Shown in pieces: positions 16,843 to 26,700 of a stretch of DNA of 64,000 bases. This DNA is from AP-15 sp963732095 (lineage in GTDB: Bacteria; Pseudomonadota; Alphaproteobacteria; ATCC43930; CGMCC-115725), in contig CAVSZA010000040.1 of the NCBI GenBank assembly GCA_963732095.1, forward strand, positions 1 to 64,000, given 5' to 3'. Position 1 is the first letter of the stretch. Each line of letters starts with the position of its first letter. The notes beneath the pieces are model-generated. The model was not told the origin of the DNA and ran no database searches. It saw only the letters and a program-made list of their open reading frames with translations. The position numbers were made by a program, and so were the translations under genes.

Positions 16843-19814
16843 CGTGCGTCGTCTCCTCTTGCTTGAGCCGCCATTGTTTGAGCCGCTTGCCGCGCCGGTT
16901 GCTCTACCAAGCGATCGTACCAGCTGCTGACGTGCGCCGCGGCGGCGTTGATATCTGCGTCGAGCCGGGCGAAGTCAACCGCGCCCACGCAGGCCGCGAG
17001 CGCGGCGGCATCCGGTTCGGCGAGAACTGCGGTCGGCGGCAATTCGTCGGTGAGCAGGGTGAGCACCGCCTGGACATTGCGGAAGAGCGCGGCCGCCTTG
17101 CCGAGCTCGTGCTGCGCCTGCGGCGGCAGCAGCCCCGCCTTACCAAGCGCGGCAATCGCCTCCCGGGTCGCGCGATAAAGTATCTGCGGCGACGAGGCGG
17201 CGTGTCTCAGCATCAAATACTGGACGATGAATTCGAGGTCGATCAGCCCGCCGGGTCGGTTCCTGAGATCCCAAGGGGAAGGTCGAGGGTTCTCCTCGGC
17301 AATCCGGCGGCGCATGGCGGCGACATCGATGACGAGCTTCTCGGGGTCGCGCGGCGAGCGCAGGACTGCAGCGAGGGTGTCGGAGATCCGCCGGCACAGG
17401 CCGGCGTCGCCGGCGACCGGCCGCGCCCGGGTCAGCGCCATATGCTCCCAGGTCCAAGCGGATTCGCTCTGATAACGCGCGAACCCGACGAAATGCGAGG
17501 CGATCGGGCCCGCTTCGCCCGACGGCCGCAGCCGCATATCTACGTCGTAGAGCCTGCCTTCGGCAGTGGGAGCAGTGATCGCACTAATCAGCCTCTGGCT
17601 CAGACGCGCGAAATAGGCCGGGACCGGCAGTGGCTGAGGGCCATTAGAGATCTCGATGCCGGGCGGGGCGTCATAGATCAGGATCAGATCCAAATCGGAG
17701 GCGAGGGTCATCTCGCGGCTGCCGAGGCGACCCATCCCGATCACCACGAAACTGCCTCCCGGCACCCGCCCGTGGCGGCGCGCGAACTCGGTTTCCACCC
17801 GCGGGAGCAGCGCGGCGAGCGCGGTTTCGGCGATATCGGCCAACGCCGCCCCGGCCTGTGCGCCGTCGAGGGCACGGCGCAGCAGTTGGACGCCAATCTG
17901 AAACCGTCTTTCACCGGCCCAGCGTCGCAGCCGATCGAGGGTGTCCTCGAAATCCCGCGCACCCGTCATGACCTGATCGAGTTCAGCAGCGAGGCCGGCA
18001 CCTTCCGGTAGCGGGGCCAAAAAGCCTTGCGTCAATACCGAGTTGAGGAGAGCGGGGTGTTGCGCGAGGTGCTCGGCCAGCCGCGGAGCCCCCGCCATGA
18101 TCTCGGCAACGAGCGCCAGAAGGCCGGGATTGGCGTGAAACAACGAGAAGAGCTGCACCCCGGCGGGAAGGTGCGACAGGAACCGGTCGAAGCGGCGCAG
18201 CGCCGCATCGGGATGCGGAGTCTCCCCGAATATGCGCAGCAGCTCGGGCACGAGCTCGGTCAGGATTTCGCGCGCGCGCTGGCTGCGCGTGGCACGCAGT
18301 CGGCCGTGATGCCAGCTTCGCACCAGCGCGGACACTGTGGCCGGCTCGACAAAGCCGAGCTGGGAAAGGGTGCGCAGGGTTTCGGGATCGTCATCGGCGC
18401 CGGTGAAAACGAGATTGCCTGGACCGGCGAGGGTCGGGGCCTGCTCGAAAAGCTCCGCATAATGCCGCTCGACCGAAGCGAGATGAGCGCGCAGATCGGC
18501 GACGAAGGCCTCTGGCTCCGAATAGCCCAGAAACAGCGCGATGCGCTCGATCCCGGCGCGGTCCGAAGGAAGCCTATGAGTTTGCGCGTCGTCGACCATT
18601 TGCAGCCGGTGCTCGAGGCGGCGCAGGAAACGATAGTCGTCAATCAGCTGCGCGGCGGTCGCAGGATCGATCCGGCCAGCTGCCGCGAGCCGCCGGAGTG
18701 CCTCGCAGGTCGGGCCGACGCGCAGCTCCTGCAATCGCCCGCCCCAGATCAGCTGCTGCGTCTGGGCGAAGAACTCGATCTCGCGAATGCCCCCGCGGCC
18801 GGTCTTGATGTCGTGCCCTTCCACCGCGATCCGCCCGCCGCCGCGGTGCGCATTGATCTGGCGCTTGATCGAGTGGATGTCCTGGATGGCTGCGAAGTCG
18901 AGGTTTTTCCGCCAGATGAAGGGTTGCAGCTCGTGCAGAAATCGTCGAGCGGCGGCGCGGTCGCCGGCGACCGGACGGGCCTTGATCAGCGCAGCGCGTT
19001 CCCAGTTCTGCCCGACGCTCTCATAATAGGCGAGCGCCGCGAGAACCGACATGGCGAGCGGCGTCGATGCAGGATCCGGGCGGAGACGAAGATCGGTGCG
19101 GAATGAATAGCCGTCGCCAGTGTAGGCTTCGAGAATTCGCACCAGCTCGCGCGTGAGGCGGACAAAAAAGGATTGTACCCCGTCGCGCACACTGACGCGC
19201 GCCGACGCCGGGTCATAGAGGATGATCAGATCGATATCGCTCGAGTAATTGAGCTCGTAGCCACCGAGCTTGCCGATGCCGAGCAGGATAAGCCCGCTGT
19301 CCTGCTCGGGCTGGTCCGCATCCGTGAGCGTGACGAGCCCCTTGCGCGCTGCCTCGCGCAATAGGTGGCGCAGCGCGGCGCCCAGCACCGCCTCGGCAAA
19401 GCGGCTGAGCGCCGCGGTCTGCTGCTCGAGGGACCAGACGCCCGCCAGCTCCGCGAGCGCCACGACAAGTGCGACGCGCCGCTTGGCGATACGCAAGCGC
19501 CGCATCACCGCCGCCGTATCTTCGCCAAGATCTTCGGTTTTTTCGACGCTTGCGGCGATTTCGGCGAAGAGCGGGTCGGGACCCTCCTCGACGAGACGGG
19601 TCAGGAAGGCCCATTCTTTGACCGCGACGCCGCTCAGAAAGGGGCTGTTGCCGAAAATCGACGCGAGCAGGCATTTGCCGGGACCTCCCGCGCTCCATTG
19701 GCGGACAAGATCAGAGCCGGGGTTCCCTTGTGCCAGGGCGAGCGCTTCGTTCCAGGCTTCGAACCCGAGGGAGAAGTCTGCGCGCGTCGGCCGGTTTTGG
19801 CAGCCCGCCACCAT
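16839..19814 (-). CDS. glnE: Bifunctional glutamine synthetase adenylyltransferase/adenylyl-removing enzyme
   Basis: A 991-residue GlnE with two nucleotidyltransferase halves. The N-terminal (adenylyl-removing) half has LGIGKLGGYELNYSSDIDLI and a GIREIEFFAQTQQLIWGG block. The C-terminal (adenylylating) half has IGMGRLGSREMTLASDLDLI and GLIDLEFIVQYLML. Acidic DxD pairs in each half are intact. It switches glutamine synthetase off and on by AMP addition and removal in response to PII and glutamine. Length and motif order match the family. The stop overlaps bcp, forming a glnE-bcp operon. Confidence 0.95.
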   Translation of the reverse strand: MVAGCQNRPTRADFSLGFEAWNEALALAQGNPGSDLVRQWSAGGPGKCLLASIFGNSPFLSGVAVKEWAFLTRLVEEGPDPLFAEIAASVEKTEDLGEDTAAVMRRLRIAKRRVALVVALAELAGVWSLEQQTAALSRFAEAVLGAALRHLLREAARKGLVTLTDADQPEQDSGLILLGIGKLGGYELNYSSDIDLIILYDPASARVSVRDGVQSFFVRLTRELVRILEAYTGDGYSFRTDLRLRPDPASTPLAMSVLAALAYYESVGQNWERAALIKARPVAGDRAAARRFLHELQPFIWRKNLDFAAIQDIHSIKRQINAHRGGGRIAVEGHDIKTGRGGIREIEFFAQTQQLIWGGRLQELRVGPTCEALRRLAAAGRIDPATAAQLIDDYRFLRRLEHRLQMVDDAQTHRLPSDRAGIERIALFLGYSEPEAFVADLRAHLASVERHYAELFEQAPTLAGPGNLVFTGADDDPETLRTLSQLGFVEPATVSALVRSWHHGRLRATRSQRAREILTELVPELLRIFGETPHPDAALRRFDRFLSHLPAGVQLFSLFHANPGLLALVAEIMAGAPRLAEHLAQHPALLNSVLTQGFLAPLPEGAGLAAELDQVMTGARDFEDTLDRLRRWAGERRFQIGVQLLRRALDGAQAGAALADIAETALAALLPRVETEFARRHGRVPGGSFVVIGMGRLGSREMTLASDLDLILIYDAPPGIEISNGPQPLPVPAYFARLSQRLISAITAPTAEGRLYDVDMRLRPSGEAGPIASHFVGFARYQSESAWTWEHMALTRARPVAGDAGLCRRISDTLAAVLRSPRDPEKLVIDVAAMRRRIAEENPRPSPWDLRNRPGGLIDLEFIVQYLMLRHAASSPQILYRATREAIAALGKAGLLPPQAQHELGKAAALFRNVQAVLTLLTDELPPTAVLAEPDAAALAACVGAVDFARLDADINAAAAHVSSWYDRLVEQPARQAAQTMAAQARGDDAR

Positions 19815-20049
19815 CGGCGGAGAGGTGAGATAACAGTTTCATCCGGTGAGCCCAGCCGGGGCGGGGACACTGGCGGGGTCGGGGGTCTCCGGTCAAGGCG
19901 AGGCCGCCGCTTGGGATGATGCTGGGATAGGCAGCGGAACCTGCTGGTGGCGTCAAGTGGCTCGCGCGCGGCTTTCTGCGCCGGTTGTTCCAGCCCAATT
20001 TCGGCGTCGCGCCGCCGGTCCAGCTATCGCTCGGAGTCCAGTGACGGGA

Positions 20050-21114
20050 TTAGCCATGGCCGTGCCGGTGATGCAGGTCGGGGTAATGCGGATGGGAGTG
20101 GCGCAACGGCGCGTGTCGGTGCCAATGAGAATGCGGTTCGCTGACCGCCCCCTCATGCGTGTGCCGGTGGTGCCCGTCATGTCTGTGGCTGTGCTCGTGC
20201 TCGAGCGCCTCGTGCGTATGCTCATGCTCGTGACGTTCGGCCAGATGCATCCATAACCCGAACCCCATCAACAAACCCGCGAGCGCGAGGTTCACGCTCA
20301 CCGCCTCGTGCAGAAGGCCGATCGCCAGCACCGCCCCGATGAACGGGGCGAGCGAAAAATAGGCGCTGGTACGAGCTGTCCCCAGATGACGCAACGCCAG
20401 CACAAACAGCACTAGGCTGATCCCGATCCCGACGAAGCCAACCATAGCCGAGGCGCCTACTATGGCCGCCACCGGGATGGTCGCGCCGCTCAGCATCGCA
20501 AACCCCGCATTCACCGTGCCGGCTGCGAGGCCTTTGATCATCGCCGTCAGCATCGGGTCGGCCGACGACAATTTCCGGGTCAGGTTGTTGTCGATGCCCC
20601 AGGCGAGGCAGGCTGCGGCGATCAGCATGGCACCGGTGTCGACTTCGATGCCGCGCCCACCCCAAGAGAGGATCGCCGCGCCGCCGAGGATCGCCAAGGC
20701 CCCGAGCAACAGCCGGCGGTCGGCATTCTCGCGGAAGACCACCCAGGCGATGCCCATCGTGAAGAGGCCTTCCAGATTGAGCAGCAGCGAGCCGGAGGCG
20801 GCGTCGGTGCGCGCCAGACCGAGCATCAGCAAGAGTGGCCCCAGGACGCCGCCAAACGCGACGACCGCGGCGAGCCAAGACAGGTCGCCGGCGCGCAGCG
20901 GTGCTTCCGGCGCCGGGATGCCGAGGGCGGCGCGGCCGAAGTGCACCGCGGCGAGCCCGATCCCGGCGCCCAGATAGAGCAGCCCGGCGAGCAGCTGCGG
21001 CGCGACAGCGCCGAGCAGCAGCTTCGCAAACGGCGCCGCCGCCCCAAACAACACAGCCGCTGCCAGCGCCATCGGCACGCCAGGCCACAGCGGGGATTGA
21101 TTTGTCCGCGTCAT
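20050..21114 (-). CDS. EamA/DMT transporter with histidine-rich C-terminal tail
   Basis: A 354-residue protein with ten predicted membrane segments in two EamA repeats (first PMALAAAVLFGAAAPFAKLL, second ACLAWGIDNNLTRKL). The last 62 residues hold 23 histidines in HEHEHTHE, HEHSHRH, HHRHTHE and HSHWHRH clusters and end DLHHRHGHG. DMT carriers export small metabolites; the tail suggests binding of Zn, Ni, Co or Cu, as buffer, sensor or substrate site. That role is inference. ATG 21114 is chosen; a GTG at 21129 is possible. Confidence 0.85.
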   Translation of the reverse strand: MTRTNQSPLWPGVPMALAAAVLFGAAAPFAKLLLGAVAPQLLAGLLYLGAGIGLAAVHFGRAALGIPAPEAPLRAGDLSWLAAVVAFGGVLGPLLLMLGLARTDAASGSLLLNLEGLFTMGIAWVVFRENADRRLLLGALAILGGAAILSWGGRGIEVDTGAMLIAAACLAWGIDNNLTRKLSSADPMLTAMIKGLAAGTVNAGFAMLSGATIPVAAIVGASAMVGFVGIGISLVLFVLALRHLGTARTSAYFSLAPFIGAVLAIGLLHEAVSVNLALAGLLMGFGLWMHLAERHEHEHTHEALEHEHSHRHDGHHRHTHEGAVSEPHSHWHRHAPLRHSHPHYPDLHHRHGHG

Positions 21115-21619
21115 GCCTAAACCCGACACGCCGGCCCCTGGCCACTGCAGACCGCAACCATAAATTGCGTCGCCGATTGCTCATGGCTGTATCTGCAGCC
21201 AGTCTGCAGCGAGACCTCGCTCATCGGTTGCAACACCCGCCTGACCCGAGACCCCTGGCACCCGTACGCGAATTTCGCAATCGATCGCCATGAGGTCAAC
21301 GTTCGCCATCACCTCCAAGGCCGCATAGCTGCGATTTCAGTCCATGAAGCTACCACGCGATTACGGCGATTTTCGGGACCGCCACTCTCGTTTCCCGCCA
21401 CGGTCGGGCGGAGCTGTAGGCGCTAGCAGCGGAGGTGACAGGACGATGAACCGCAATATACTGGCGAACGGCAGTGAAATCGAAGCGGCGGAAGCAGGGC
21501 GAGGAACATTAGCCGCGCGCGCCGACCCACAAGTCGAGGCGGAATGCGCTGCGCTGTTCCGCCCTACGCTGCCTGCGCCTTTTGGCGGGGACGCTAGCTG
21601 AAAATTGTCAACGATCGCA
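21115..21619. other. Intergenic region without a supported gene
   Basis: No convincing frame on either strand. The one structure seen is a hairpin with arms GGCGGAA (21538-21544) and TTCCGCC (21557-21563), 57 bp past the stop of the leftward regulator gene. It could end that transcript but has no T-tract. The rest probably holds the promoter of the transporter gene to the left. Confidence 0.5.
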
Positions 21620-23008
21620 TCAAGGAAATTTGATGCGGTCCAGCAGCTCTGAGAAGCGCGGGTTGGCCCGTAGATGGTCAAAGCGCGGGTCAAGGCGCAG
21701 CCATACCAACCAGTGCGACCGCTCGGCGAAGGCCCTGTCGAGCCAGGTTAAGGAGGCCTCGCTGTCGCCCATTCCGGCGTGGACGACGGCTACACCATAC
21801 GCGGTAACGAACCGGCGCTTTGCAACCTCCTGCAACTCGGTCAGCACCGCTTTGGCCTCTTGGGGGCGCCCCGCGGCTCCCTCGACGAACCCGCGCGCTG
21901 CAATTGCAACAGGCCACTCGGGAACACTTTGTTCGACTTGGCGGAATTCCGTGAGCGCATCGTTAAACCGGCCGATCTGCTGATAGGATCGGCCGAGCCA
22001 CAAATGTGCCGGCGAGAAATCGCGGCTCATCGTCAGCACGGATTCCAGCTGCTTGATTGCTTCATCATACCGGCCCGTGTAATAGTAATGAAAGCCGAGA
22101 TCGGTATTGATCGCCAGCGACAACGGATCGCGCTCGCGCGCCAATTCGATTTCGCGTGCTGCTTCGACGGCACGACCCGCGGCTAGAAGAAAAATGCTGT
22201 ACCATTGGTGGGCAACGGCCCAGTTCGGGTCCAGTGTGACCGCCCGCCGGAATTCTGCCTCTGCTCCCGGCCAATCCCAGTCGAAATAGAATTTGACATA
22301 GCCAAGAGACGCGTGCGGCTCGGCAAGCGCTCCGTCCCGTTCGATTGCCAGCAACGCATATCGCCGTGCCAAGGGGAACGCATCGGCAGGCGAGACAAAG
22401 CTCAGATAGGCGAGCGTTGCATAACAATCCGCGAGGCCGGCGTAGGCCGCGGCAAAACCCAAATCAAGCGAGACCGCGCGCTGGAAGCTGTCGATCGCCT
22501 TCCGCAATCCCGCTTCCGAGCGCTGGCTCCAGGCATAACGTCCTTCGAGATAGGCGCGGTATGCGTCAGTGTTTGGATTGATCGCGCGGGCCGCGCCCGG
22601 GCGAAGCGCTAGCCCGGGACTTGGCGATGGCGAGCCCCATGTAGAGGCGCCGACGGCGCTGGTGAATGTTGCCTGGGCGGCAGAACCAATGACAACGACG
22701 GGTTGCACGAACCGATAGCCGCACTTCGACACGGTCTGGATGAGCGCAGCATCACCGGGCGCGAGGGCTTTGCGTACAGTCGAGATATTGACGCTCAGAT
22801 TGACTTCCTCGACGAACCTGTCTGGCCAGACCTCCTGCAACAGTTCGTCCTTGCTGACGAGTTGCCCGCTGCGGCGCACGAGAGCGAGAAGGAGATCGAA
22901 AGCCTTTCCGGTCAGCGCCACGGGCTGGTTCTCGCGCAGCAGCAACCGCTCGCGCGGAATTAGAAGGAAGTCGCCAAACTGAAAACTCGCCCGGTCCCTC
23001 ATCCTCAC
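21620..23008 (-). CDS. Winged-helix (OmpR/CadC-type) TPR-repeat regulator
   Basis: A 462-residue protein. Residues about 8-105 are an OmpR/PhoB-type winged helix: FGDFLLIPRERLLL, LTGKAFDLLLALVRRSGQLV, NLSVNISTVRKAL and the wing CGYRFVQPV. Residues about 150-460 are a run of tetratricopeptide-like helices (AAAYAGLADCYATLAY, AEAEFRRAVTLDPNWAVAH, YYYTGRYDEAIKQLESVL). No membrane segment and no response-regulator receiver domain are present, so it differs from CadC and ToxR. It is probably a transcription factor that integrates a protein or peptide signal through the TPRs. It is divergent from the secreted NTF2-like gene, a possible target. Confidence 0.85.
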   Translation of the reverse strand: MRMRDRASFQFGDFLLIPRERLLLRENQPVALTGKAFDLLLALVRRSGQLVSKDELLQEVWPDRFVEEVNLSVNISTVRKALAPGDAALIQTVSKCGYRFVQPVVVIGSAAQATFTSAVGASTWGSPSPSPGLALRPGAARAINPNTDAYRAYLEGRYAWSQRSEAGLRKAIDSFQRAVSLDLGFAAAYAGLADCYATLAYLSFVSPADAFPLARRYALLAIERDGALAEPHASLGYVKFYFDWDWPGAEAEFRRAVTLDPNWAVAHQWYSIFLLAAGRAVEAAREIELARERDPLSLAINTDLGFHYYYTGRYDEAIKQLESVLTMSRDFSPAHLWLGRSYQQIGRFNDALTEFRQVEQSVPEWPVAIAARGFVEGAAGRPQEAKAVLTELQEVAKRRFVTAYGVAVVHAGMGDSEASLTWLDRAFAERSHWLVWLRLDPRFDHLRANPRFSELLDRIKFP

Positions 23009-23119
23009 TCCGCCGGCTTAGGAAATTTCCAGGAAAATTTTCGGACGTTCCAAAAGACGAAATCCGCAATTGCAAGGATGCTACCCACTCACCGGACGGA
23101 CCGCCAACGGAGAGCCGGA

Positions 23120-23605
23120 ATGGGCAAGTCGCCACAATACCGCATCGGGCGCTCTATGTTACGCGCAGGAATGGCATTGATCGTTCTTGGCGTGTTAACC
23201 CACCCGCTTGCTGCCGCGCCTGAGGACGAGGTGCGCGCAACGTTTGATCGCTTCGTCGCAGCGCAAAACGAACACGATCTCAAAGCAGTCGAAGCATTGC
23301 TGCTGAACTCGCCGAATTTCCTCTGGATCACGCGAAGTACCCCCGTGTGGGGCGTTGACCCGGCCATGAAGCGCTTTGCCACACTCTATCAGGGGACATG
23401 GCGCCTCGATCCGGAGCTTGGCAGCCTGAAGGTGATGATGCTAGGGGACAGCGTGGCACAACTCTATGTGCCAATCGTATTTACAATTGGGTCCTCAGGT
23501 CAGTCCGCCCAGCCGACGCGGTTCCTAATGAATCAGCTCCTGGTGAAGACGGCCGACGGTTGGAGGGTATCCAGCATTCTCCCGATACCGGCACCTACGC
23601 AGTAG
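23120..23605 (+). CDS. Secreted NTF2/SnoaL-like protein
   Basis: A 161-residue protein with a signal peptide (MLRAGMALIVLGVLTHPLAAA region, cleavage near LAAA-PEDE) and a single NTF2-like fold: EVRATFDRFVAAQNEHDLKAVEALL, then FLWITRSTPVWG and a terminal strand GWRVSSILPIPA. The ATG at 23120 follows a GGAG-containing stretch and gives a proper signal peptide. The cone-shaped fold serves as a small-ligand binding or isomerase scaffold; the activity here is unknown. It is divergent from the winged-helix/TPR regulator. Confidence 0.8.
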   Translation: MGKSPQYRIGRSMLRAGMALIVLGVLTHPLAAAPEDEVRATFDRFVAAQNEHDLKAVEALLLNSPNFLWITRSTPVWGVDPAMKRFATLYQGTWRLDPELGSLKVMMLGDSVAQLYVPIVFTIGSSGQSAQPTRFLMNQLLVKTADGWRVSSILPIPAPTQ

Positions 23606-23732
23606 GATAACATCGAAGCAATCCCGACCGAACAGTCGGGCGAGCTTGATCGAGGGAGGGCCCGAGCGGCAGGGTCGGGGCTAAACCTGACCGCTCGCGC
23701 GCGACGGGACCAACAAGCGGACTTGAGCGAGA

Positions 23733-26700
23733 TCAGGCGGTCTGGCGCATTCGGGCGGCGCGGGCGAGGTCGACCGAGACGAGCTGCGAGATGCCGCGCT
23801 CGGCCATTGTGACGCCAAAGAGTCGGTCGACGCGCGCCATCGTGATGCGATGGTGCGTGACCACGAGAAAGCGGGTGCCGGTGGTGTCGGCGATTTCGCC
23901 AACCAGTGTGCAGAACCGGTCGACATTGGCGTCGTCGAGCGGCGCGTCGACCTCGTCCAAGACGCAGACTGGCGCGGGGTTTGTGAGGAACGCGGCGAAG
24001 AGGAGCGCGAGCGCGGTCAGCGCCTGCTCGCCGCCCGACAACAGCGATAGGGATTGCAGCCGCTTGCCCGGCGGGCTCGCCATGACTTCGAGCCCGGCGG
24101 CGAGCGGGTCGTCATTGTCGACCAGACGCAACTGCGCCTTGCCGCCGCCGAACAGCTTCGTGAACAGCTCGGCGAAATGGCGGTCGAGCTGCTCGAAGGC
24201 CGCCATCAGCCGCTGACGCACTTCGCGGTCGAGTGCGGCGATGCCGTGGCGCAGCCTGGCGATCGCTTCGGTCAAATCGGCACGCTCGCGCTGCAGGTCG
24301 GCGATCCGCGTTTCGAGCTCGGCGGCCTCGGTTTCGGCCATCAGATTGACCGGACCCATGCCGTCGCGCTCGCGGATCAAGCGGTCCAGCCGGGCTGCGG
24401 TCTCGGCCGGATCGGCCGGGACTTTGTCCTCCGCAACTCCCGCGATTTCGGCGAGCTTCTCGGGTGCGACACCCATCCGCTCACGGATATCGCGGGCAAG
24501 GCGCGCCAAGGCTTCGTTTGCGCCATCGCGCAACCCCTCGAGCCGCGCCAGGCGCTCGCGAGCCTCTCCCAATGCCTGATCCGCCAGGCGCGAGGCGTCG
24601 GTGGCCTCGCGCAACCGCCGCTCGCCGATGGCCAGCGCGTCGGCCGACCGGCGGCACGCCTCGGCAGCGCCGGCGATAGCGGCGCCGAGCGCCTCGCTCT
24701 CGGCGGCGATCATTGCTGGGCGCGCCGCCAATCCGGCGATCTCCACCTCCAACGCGCTGCTCCGTTCGATTAGTGCAACCTGCTGTGCGGCGGCATCCAT
24801 GCTGCGCTTACGCCAGGCACGTTCCTCGAGGTCGATCGAGGACAGGCGCTCGCGCCGACGTGCTGCTTCATGGGTGAGCCGCTCGATTGAGGCGCGCGCG
24901 TCTGCATCGCGCCGGCGCGCCTCGGCCGCCGCAGCGCGCGCCTGGTCGAGCGCCGCGCGGGCGGATTTTGCCTCGGGGAGGGCCTCCAGATCACCCTCGA
25001 TCTCTTCCGCCTGCGCCTTTGCTTCGGTGAGATCGGCGCCGATCTTTTCGAGAAGGTCGACCGCGGCGACGAGTCGGGTTCGCGTGGTCAATTCCCGCCG
25101 GCTGATCTCGGCCTCCTCGGTACGCGCCCGCGCCAGCGCTGCCTCGGCGTCGGACAGCGCCTGGCGCGCCGATTTGCTGGCCGCGGTTGCATGTTGACGC
25201 TCGGCACGCGCCGCGGTGGCACCGCTCTCGGCGGTCAAAGCCGCGGTCTTCAGGGTGGCGATCTCGCTCTCCAGCACGGCGAGGCGGTTGGCATGCCGCA
25301 AATGCTCGGCGGCGGGGGACGGCCCGCAGCCGAGCGAGACGAACCCGTCCCAACGCCACAGACGACCCTCAAGGTCCACCAGCCGCTGGCCAGGTGCCAG
25401 GCTCGGCTGGAGGCGGCGCCCGGTCTCCTCGTCGTCGACCCAGCCCGCCTCGGCCAGGCTGCGGGCGAGAGCAGACGGAGCGTCGACGGCTTCGCCCAAC
25501 GGGAAAGCGCCCTCGGGCAAGGCAGCGCAGCCATGCTCGTGCCCGCTGAGATCGACCCAGAAGCGGGCGGCGTCCGCGTCCTCGCCATTCACGATCGGCG
25601 CCTGAAGTTCATCGCCAAACGCGGCGCCGATTGCGGCCTCGAAACCAGGCGCGACCCGCAGCGCCGTCAGGATCGGCGGCGCCTCGCCCGCATCCGGCGG
25701 CGGTGCAAGCAGCCTGCGCAATCCCTCGGCCTCTGCGGCAAGCCGAGCCAGTTGAGTATCGGTTTGGCGCGCCAAATCGAGCGCTGTCTGCTCGCCGGCG
25801 AGCCGGTTTACGATCTCGACCTCGGCCGCCTCGACGACGGCGCGACATTGCTCGACCCGCGCTTCAGCCTGCGTCACGACGCCAACGGCAGCGGTCACCG
25901 CCTCGGGCGCAACCAGCGCCGCAGCCAGTCCTGTGCGCTGCCGCTCCGCTTCCGCCCGGCTCGCCTCCAACCGGGCGCGGCGTTCTTCGAGATCCTTTCG
26001 GCGACGATCGAGCGCGGCGCGGCGCGCGTCGGCGGCCGCAACAGCTTCGGTCTCCCGCTGTAGCACCGCCTCTGCTTCGGCCAAGCGAGCGCCGGCTTCG
26101 CGCAACCCAGCTTCGGCGAGCTCGCGGCCCGGACCATCCGCCGCCTCGGCCTGGGTGACCGCATCCTGCTCTTCGGCTAACCGGGTCAGCGACGCCTGCG
26201 CCTCAGCCGAGTGAGATCCCTCGCGTTCGAGATCGGCGGCGAGTTGCGCGAGCCGCTGTTCCGTCTCGCGGCGGGCCGCGAGCACCCGCTGCAGCTCCTG
26301 CTCGAGCGCGCTGCGCGAATTGGTCAGCCGCTGCAATTCGGCAGCGGCGGCCGCTTCAGCCACCCGGAGGGGCGGCAGCGCCGCCTCGGCAGCGTCGCGA
26401 ATCCGTAGTTCGGCAACGGCCTGTTCGGTCGCCTCCGCAACGGTGCGCTCAGTCGCACGATGCTCGGCGGAGCTGCGCTCGGCCCCGGCCTCGGCCGCCA
26501 GCCAGCGAGCGTGGAACAACAGCGCCTCGGTCCGGCGGATCTGCTCGGCCAGGCGGCGGTAGCGCTGTGCCTGGCGCGCCTGCTTTCTCAAATTCTCGAA
26601 CTGGACCTCGATCGTGGCAATGACGTCGTCGAGCCGCTCGAGGTTCTCCTCGGCTGCGTCGAGCTTCAGCTCGGTCTCGCGGCGGCGCGCGTGAAGCCCG

